From Cunninghamella blakesleeana (Eukaryota > Mucoromycota > Mucoromycetes > Mucorales > Cunninghamellaceae): a DNA stretch of 64,000 bases. The DNA lies in the NCBI GenBank assembly GCA_017871115.1, contig JAFCIZ010000003.1, positions 187,001-251,000 of the forward strand, read 5' to 3'. Numbering within the stretch: position 1 is the first letter of the stretch; every line of letters starts with the position of its first letter. Below, piece by piece: positions 58,139 through 64,000 of this stretch. The notes beneath the pieces are model-generated. The model saw only the letters and a program-made list of their open reading frames with translations. It was not told the origin of the DNA and ran no database searches. Made by a program: the position numbers and the translations under genes.

Positions 58139-59818
58139 CAGTGGCTTCCAGAAGTGTTCGAATGTTTTCGTTTTTTTTATAAAATCAATTGTATCAATAA
58201 AACTTATTATTTAACCATGCATGATTTATACATCAATCGAAAGCCCTATTGATTGGCTTTCATATGAATATATTTATATGCATTTCCATATTTGGGTTGC
58301 GGAGTAAATGGTGTTTGAAAATTATTGGCACATTCGAACAGTTGTGTTGCGATGCCAAAAAAATACCACAACTTGTAATAAAACAATAATAGAGTATAAA
58401 ATAACCTATAAAATGTTAGAATAAACCTGTTTCGCACTTTCTTAGTTTAAATCTATAGCTAATATTCTATTTTTTATATATTTTTTATATCAATATTATC
58501 CATTTTTTAGTGATCTGTTATCAACATGCGTCCTATTCAAAATTCCATTAAGAACCAAGTCATTAACCTTCTCAAACAAGGTAAATCTATGCGTCAAGTA
58601 GCAAAGGATGTTGGTGTAAGTTGTACAACTGTCCACAAGTACTCTGCAGGTCTTGAACGGGAGATTCCTATGGCTGTTGGTGGTGCTGTATCCAAGCTCA
58701 CTGGTAGAGACAAGTCCTTTTGTGTACATCAAGTGACCAAAGGAGGTAAAAGTAATGCTACTGAGGTGCAGAAGGCATTAAAGGAACATTTGGAAATCGA
58801 TATAAGTGCTCAAACCGTCCGTAGAGCACTTAAAGAAAAAGGATTAGGGTCCTTTGTCAAGCCAAAGAAACCTCTCCTCAGTGCCAAAAATGTTAAAGCT
58901 CGTTTAGCTTGGGCAAAAGCACACAAAGATTGGACTTTGGATGACTGGAGTCGTGTCATTTGGTCAGAGGAAACCAAAATTAATCGTTTTGGATCGGATG
59001 GACGCCGCTATGCTTGGAAAAGGGCCGAGGAAAAGCTTCAACCTAAACATGTCAAGCAAACAGTCAAACATGGTGGTGGAAATATAATGGTTTGGGGATG
59101 CATTTCGTACGATGGCCCGGGTTACATGACTAAAATTGATACAGTTTTAGATAAGGAACTCTACCAAGCTATTTTGGAGCATGAATTAGTGCATACATTT
59201 GACTGGTATGGCATGGATCAAAGCAAAATGGTCTTTCAACAAGATAACGATCCAAAACACACAGCCAAAACAGTCAAAGAATACTTGGAAAACCAGCTTT
59301 TTTCGGTAATGGAATGGCCAGCACAGTCGCCTGACTTGAATCCCATTGAGAATATATGGGCTTTAGTGAAAAACAGGCTCTTTAGCAACTATACTACACC
59401 ACCAAAAGGGATGTTAGACTTGTGGGACCGTACTCAGGAAGTATGGAATACAATCACGGCTGAAGATTGTAAAAAAGTGATAGAAACAATGCCTAAACGT
59501 TGTAATGATGTAATAAAAGCAAAGGGCTATTGGATTGATTATTAAATAAAGACTTTTTATACCATTTATATTGTGTTTTAATTATATTTTTAATTTTTTT
59601 GGTATCGCAACACAACTGTTCGAATGTGCCAATAATTTTCAAACACCATTTACTCCGCAACCCAAATATGGAAATTCATATAAATATATTCATATGAAAG
59701 CCAATCAATAGGGCTTTCGATTGATGTATAAATCATGCATGGTTAAATAATAAGTTTTATTGATACAATTGATTTTATAAAAAAAACGAAAACATTCGAA
59801 CACTTCTGGAAGCCACTG
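58139..59818 (+). mobile_element. Tc1 family C copy C6
   Basis: 1,680 bp, GTTCGAATG-type ends, TA duplication in the gag of chromovirus 2. Confidence 0.95.
58526..59545 (+). CDS. Tc1-family transposase (C6) with catalytic Asp to Glu
   Basis: 339 residues, identical to C3 and C5. Glu replaces the first catalytic Asp (residue 148, WSEETKINRFG). HTH1 GVSCTTVHKYS; the other two acids are kept. Three identical copies at three different sites show that this lineage has moved lately despite the change. Confidence 0.93.
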   Translation: MRPIQNSIKNQVINLLKQGKSMRQVAKDVGVSCTTVHKYSAGLEREIPMAVGGAVSKLTGRDKSFCVHQVTKGGKSNATEVQKALKEHLEIDISAQTVRRALKEKGLGSFVKPKKPLLSAKNVKARLAWAKAHKDWTLDDWSRVIWSEETKINRFGSDGRRYAWKRAEEKLQPKHVKQTVKHGGGNIMVWGCISYDGPGYMTKIDTVLDKELYQAILEHELVHTFDWYGMDQSKMVFQQDNDPKHTAKTVKEYLENQLFSVMEWPAQSPDLNPIENIWALVKNRLFSNYTTPPKGMLDLWDRTQEVWNTITAEDCKKVIETMPKRCNDVIKAKGYWIDY

Positions 59819-60874
59819 TATAGTAAAGCAGCAGTATCCATTATAAATTTACAATTTAATATAGGACGTACTTCAACAGCCATACCAGCATGGGTTTGTC
59901 TTATTTGCTGTGCTAAATAATAAAAATTTACATCCATCTTTTGAAGAAGCATGAAACCAAATGCCATACTATCTTCAACACCTGCATTGATTCTTGTGAC
60001 ATTGAATTTTTCAATAAATTCTAATGGATTATCACCTTTCTTCAAGATCATGGCATTTAATCTTTGCATGTACCATCCTTCACTACGATCACCAGCGTAC
60101 TTCTTTTTTATCATGGATCTAGCTTGTTCCCAAGAAAAATTCTTGTTCATCAAGTTAGCTTTAAACCATGATAACTTGTTTTCAGAATGTTGTATGGCAC
60201 CAATATAGCAAGATTCCCATACATCATCAAGTTTCAATTTGTGCTGATAAAGTATCATTTCAAAATGGTCCAAAAATTTATCTATGGTTTCAAATATGGT
60301 ACCATTATTTTTCTTGTCAGAATCATTGGAAAACTGCAATACAGGTAGGTTGTAAGGTAATTTGACTTTATATTCTTGTTTATTCTTTTGTTGAACATAA
60401 AAATCTAAAGTATCTTGTAGTGATTTAACACGATTCAAGGCATCACTTCTTGTTCTGTCATTTTGTTCTAGCTGTTCTCTTGTAGGATTATTCACCAAAA
60501 GTTGAAGATATTCTTGATGGGCATCTTGAAGTTGATTTTCAGCAGCCACTAATGATTGCAAAGTAATATTAATCATCACTGATTTTGAAGTTCTATTTAT
60601 TTGAACAGGAGAACCAGTAATAGCATCAACTGTATTATTCATCATCAGGGTATCTTGATTTTGGAAACTAATTGATAAACTATCTTGAACACCATTATCA
60701 ATAGGATTGTTATTAGTAACTACATCGGCTAAGGTAAGATTTTGGAGGTTATCTTGTGTAGCCACAGTATTATCCATAGTATTCATTTGTGAAATAGCAG
60801 AATCAGTTGAACTAGAGGTAAGAATAGACATGATAGGTAAGGGTTTTTGTATGTGGAAGATTCACTTAAAAAAA

Positions 60875-61426
60875 TGAAAAATATGTTAAAATTAAAAATA
60901 GGTAAAATAAATAGTTTTTATATATAAAAGAGAAAAACAAAATAATTAAGTGAAATTCCTTAGTTGGTTGTTTTTATTATAAATATAAGATGAAGATTGT
61001 AATAATAATCTAATTCTGCTTTGGTATTTAAATAATATTTCACTTTTCATATGATTAGTGATATTAATCAATATGATTTATAACCCCATTATGACGATCT
61101 TTCATATATTTTATTATTACTATATGATGATCCATGATAACTGTCATTGGTTCTTTTATATATTAATGTAGTAATATAGTTAGATTCAATATAGGGACTT
61201 TTAACATTTAGTTTATAAAGTTAAGTTTGACAGTTTAAAGATAATAATATATCTGAGTTAGATTTAACTCCTTATTTAGTATAGCTATCCATTTAAATAA
61301 AAGATTATATATTTTAATCTCAGTGCACTTGACAATCATTATCATTATTTTACTTCATACTATTTACTATTATATAATCATAGTATTATATTTGTTTACT
61401 ATAAGATAAAATAGACTGATACGACA
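60875..61426 (-). repeat. Chromovirus 2 5' LTR
   Basis: 552 bp. It has several differences from the chromovirus 1 LTRs, including a gap near 61025, so this LTR is more diverged than the pair in chromovirus 1. Confidence 0.93.
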
Positions 61427-61929
61427 CCTGGTCTTGACCAATAATATTTGCAGCCATCAGACCCCCAGACGTTTATTTTGGTTTCGTCAGAGAATACTAC
61501 ACGTCTCCAGTCATCAATAGTCCAGTTTTTGTATCTTTTTGCAAAGTTTAAACGGTCCTGTTGATGCTTTTTTGACAAAAGTGGCTTCTTTTTTTTAATA
61601 GCAGAAAAAAAATTCATAGATTTTAAAACATTAGCCGATGTTTTGACTGTCAATTCATATCCTAGGTTCGATAACTTCCTTTGGACATCCGTGGCAGTTA
61701 GTAGTTGACCTGATAGAACCATTTTTTTGATAAGAGATTTAGTTTTGTCGGCTACAACAATAGGTCTTCCACCAAGATTACGGTTTCTATTAGGGAACCA
61801 CTTACTAGAGTAGTTACTAATGACACCTTTTGATAAACCAAGTCTACTAGAAATGATACTGTATGGTATTTCATTGATCAACATTGCTTTTAAATCATTT
61901 TGGACGTCTACAGGTAAAGCTTGAGGCAT
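61427..61929 (-). pseudogene. Family B transposase, N-terminal part (B4)
   Basis: About 168 residues, HTH1 of the GLSKGVISNYSSK type in agreement with its ATA-type ends. D148 in FSDETKINVWG is present; the frame ends at WSRPG next to the LTR. B3 on the other side of chromovirus 2 is of the other HTH type, so B3 and B4 are not two halves of one element. Confidence 0.93.
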
Positions 61930-62343
61930 CTTGATTAATGGACAAAGTGAATAGGTAGTTTAATTGAGGTGATAAAGAAAAGTGAAAGAAAATAAAAAAA
62001 AATAAACTGAAAAATAATGGTTTAAATAGTTTTTCGGAATGCATTTATGTTAGTAATCATTATTCTATACTTTCCGAACCAATAATAAAAGGTAAGGTAG
62101 GCAAACAGAACGGAAATGCTTAATATTCACATTATGGAAAAAACTGTTCATATGGACATCGGTGTTTAAAACCTTAATAAAAACCGGAGATCTAAATATT
62201 TTAAACTCAAACTTTGTAATATATTTATAAATAAGCTATTCTATTACTATTCTAATTTTCATAAGGATTGATAAAGTATTGATAGAGTAATTAAAGAACA
62301 AAGTCAAATTTTGAAAACGTATGAACAGTTTTTTCCCCCACTG
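61427..62343 (-). mobile_element. Tc1 family B copy B4, truncated
   Basis: Right-hand end is inverted CAGTGGGGGAAAAAACTG at 62343, with TA following. Sites are of the ATA type (GTTCATACG outer, CCATATGAAC inner). Cut at 61427 by the chromovirus 2 LTR. Confidence 0.93.
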
Positions 62344-62353
62344 TATATTGTTG

Positions 62354-62716
62354 TTAATTATCTTCATCTGGAATATATTCTGAATGTTCACTATCACTTG
62401 CACTATCACTACTACTTTCTATCTCATTATAAGCTCTTCTGCTAGGAATAATGGTAGGAATTGTATCACTATTTGAAGCAAAAGGTACCTCGTATTCTAT
62501 CTCTTCTGTATTAAAATATTCTGCATCCTCTTCCTCTTCTTCATCTTCTTCGTTTAGCCAATAAAAATTTGTATCCTTAATAGCATTCAGCATACCTTCC
62601 CAAAGATTATCTTTATTTTTTCTACGCCACATAAATTCAACAAGACGGCAAGGTAACAAGAGTCTAGTGCGTGTTCTAGGACGCAAATTTATTTTAATAC
62701 CATTCCAGGTACCTAT
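62354..62716 (-). pseudogene. Merlin/ISXO2-like transposase, last exon
   Basis: Minus-strand reading begins after a TTTTATAG splice acceptor with GTWNGIKI, then RPRTRT, LVEFMWRRKNKDNLW and a long acidic Glu/Asp/Ser tail ending at 62354. ISXO2-like (IS1016/Merlin) transposases have an EGxWxxIK...RxRT...FxWRRKN pattern at this point, and the catalytic Glu would be on the previous exon, which is missing beyond B5. There is no ATG at the exon start. The acidic tail is not typical of the family. The assignment rests on these motifs only. Confidence 0.6.
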
Positions 62717-62750
62717 AAAATAAAGTTAAACTAATTATAGCTTTCATCTA

Positions 62751-62853
62751 CAGTGGGGGAAAAAACTGTTCGGACGTTTCCAAAATTTGACTTTGTTCTT
62801 TAATTACTCTATCAATACTTTATCAACCCTTATGAAACTTAGAATAGTAATAG
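62751..62853 (+). mobile_element. Tc1 family B end fragment B5
   Basis: 103 bp starting CAGTGGGGGAAAAAACTG with the GTTCGGACG site, cut by an LTR scrap. Confidence 0.88.
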
Positions 62854-62888
62854 TGAAAAATAAGTTAAAATTAAAAATAGTTAAAATA
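62854..62888 (-). repeat. Chromovirus LTR scrap
   Basis: 35 bp matching the edge of the chromovirus LTR (TGAAAAATAAGTTAAAATTA, with small differences), between B5 and F2. Confidence 0.75.
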
Positions 62889-63773
62889 CAGTGACGAGCG
62901 AAATTGTTCACGATTTTTTTTTTTTTTACATTTTTTCATTTATCTTGAAAAGTACATATTTAACTGTAGACATATGTTATATCATTCGAAAGCCCTATTA
63001 AAATACTAAATGTAAATAAACAATTTTCCATATAATATATATTAACATAAATGATAAAGAAGCACTTGAAAAAAAAAAGTCTCAAAAATGCATATTTTTT
63101 TTTATTAAAAAAATTAAATATATTATTATTTGCTAATTAAATTCAACAAAATCACCATTTAGTTGCCCCTCCTTTTTGTTTTATCACAGCCTCTATACGT
63201 CTAGGCATACTTTCAATATGTTTTATGCACATTTCCGGTGTTATTTTTTTGTACCATATGTGGGCCGCGCGCTCCCATAGTTCTTGTTTGTTTTTAGGCG
63301 GTATGTTGTATGCTGCAAGTTGACACTTAAGATAAAACCACATATTTTCGATTGGATTTAAATCTGGAGAGTATGGTGGCCAATCTAGAACGTTTATATG
63401 ATGTTTTTTTATCCATTTAGTGGTAAAAGCTGACTTATGTTTAGGATCATTGTCTTGTTGCAGAAGAACCTCATTCAGTTTCATGCCATAATCTTTTAAG
63501 GTGCCTTTGAAATCGTCCCCTAAAATCTCACAGTACAATTTAGAGTCCATTCCACCTTCTATTTTTGCAATATAACCTGGTCCGTGTTGCGTAAAACAAC
63601 TCCACAACATTAAACTTCCACCACCACCCTTATACTTGAAATTGAAATTATGGTCTCGTAAAGGTCTTCCTTTTTTAACCCACGTCCATAATTTCCCATC
63701 GGATCCAAAACGATTTATTTTTGTTTCGTCACTAAAGACGACCTTTTTCCAATCTTCAACTGTCCAGTGTCTA
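62889..63773 (-). mobile_element. Tc1 family F copy F2, truncated
   Basis: End CAGTGACGAGCGAAATTG at TA 62887-62888. Cut at 63773 by B6. Confidence 0.93.
63152..63771 (-). pseudogene. Family F transposase, C-terminal part (F2)
   Basis: From RHWTVEDWKK to the stop, matching F1: FSDETKINRFG, LLQQDNDPKHKS and SPDLNPIEN are present, so the full catalytic set is kept. Both HTH regions are missing because B6 is inserted upstream. A short open extension to 63796 is B6 sequence and not part of the gene. Confidence 0.93.
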
Positions 63774-64000
63774 CAGTGGGGGAAAAAACTGTTCATACGT
63801 TTTCAAAATTTGACTTTGTTCTTTAATTACTCTATCAATACTTTATCAATCCTTATGAAAATTAGAATAGTAATAGAATAGCTTATTTATAAATATATTA
63901 CAAAGTTTGAGTTTAAAATATTTAGATCTCCGGTTTTTATTAAGGTTTTAAACAGCGATGTCCATATGAACAGTTTTTTCCAATTTCTAATTAATTAACT
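63774..64000 (-). mobile_element. Tc1 family B copy B6 (continues past window)
   Basis: CAGTGGGGGAAAAAACTG at TA 63772-63773, outer site GTTCATACG, inner site CCATATGAAC (ATA type). The last bases are the sequence that follows a family B stop codon, inverted, so the transposase gene lies beyond 64000 on the minus strand. Confidence 0.9.

Larger units (their letters stand above)
58046..60831 (-). pseudogene. gag: Chromovirus 2 Gag N-terminal part, split by C6
   Basis: Coding sequence at 59821-60831 (ATG at 60831, MSILTSSSTD) and 58046-58138, separated by C6. It matches chromovirus 1 Gag residues 1 to about 368. C6 is inserted at the TA in LLYNPD-like codons, and element K follows at 58045. 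Open apart from these insertions. Confidence 0.92.
46096..61426 (-). mobile_element. Chromovirus 2, interrupted by C5, element K and C6
   Basis: Left LTR 46096-46613 plus 48294-48331, gag-pol 48605-52324 plus 58046-60831 (with breaks), right LTR 60875-61426. The flanking 5-bp sequences differ (AGGAT at left, CCTGG at right), and they lie in family B copies of opposite orientation and opposite type, so a rearrangement joined two loci. Confidence 0.93.

Overview
The window is a dense nest of transposable elements in a very AT-rich eukaryotic genome. The two tRNA genes lack an encoded CCA end, one fragment carries a spliceosomal-type intron boundary, and the elements are Tc1/mariner, Ty3/gypsy (including a chromodomain chromovirus), Merlin-like and Harbinger-like. 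Together these point to a fungus, most likely an early-diverging one such as Mucoromycota; that placement is inference. No ordinary host protein gene was recognised. The only likely host genes are tRNA-Asp(GTC) and tRNA-Val(AAC).

Layout. 1-3507: a Tc1 element (family A) inserted in the 3' part of a gypsy element, followed by that element's LTR. 3508-12240: a complete gypsy element (gypsy 2: gag, -1 frameshift site, PR-RT-RNase H, separate integrase ORF, small third ORF) inserted in that LTR. 12336-12407: tRNA-Asp between LTRs. 12418-25549: an LTR fragment broken by Tc1 family B, broken by family D, broken by family C, broken by an intact chromovirus (17591-23833). 26445-27913: an LTR, tRNA-Val, and the LTR of gypsy 3a. 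27297-43274: two related minus-strand gypsy elements (3a, 3b) cut up by Tc1 families C', E, F, D, C and B. 46096-61426: a second chromovirus, broken by a family C copy in its LTR, a further family C copy in gag, and a 5.7-kb element, here called K, at 52325-58045. 61427-64000: fragments of Tc1 families B and F, an LTR scrap and a Merlin-like transposase exon.

The most unusual system is element K. It encodes a Harbinger-type DDE transposase fused in frame to a C-terminal chromodomain (the gene is split by a Tc1 copy) and a second 558-residue protein with a Rep-like motif pattern. Each end is a 281-bp block that is a perfect or near-perfect 82-bp foldback around a 117-bp spacer. The spacer lies in the same genomic orientation at both ends, so relative to the element the two ends are opposite isomers, as in flip/flop hairpin termini. 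The target site is a 3-bp ATA duplication.

Other notable signals: Tc1 family B copies fall into two types in which the recognition helix of the transposase and the bases at its sites in the terminal repeats change together; three family C copies with identical transposases all carry Asp-to-Glu at the first catalytic position; both tRNA genes have LTR ends close on both sides; and several Tc1 and LTR elements have flanks that do not match, marking rearrangements.
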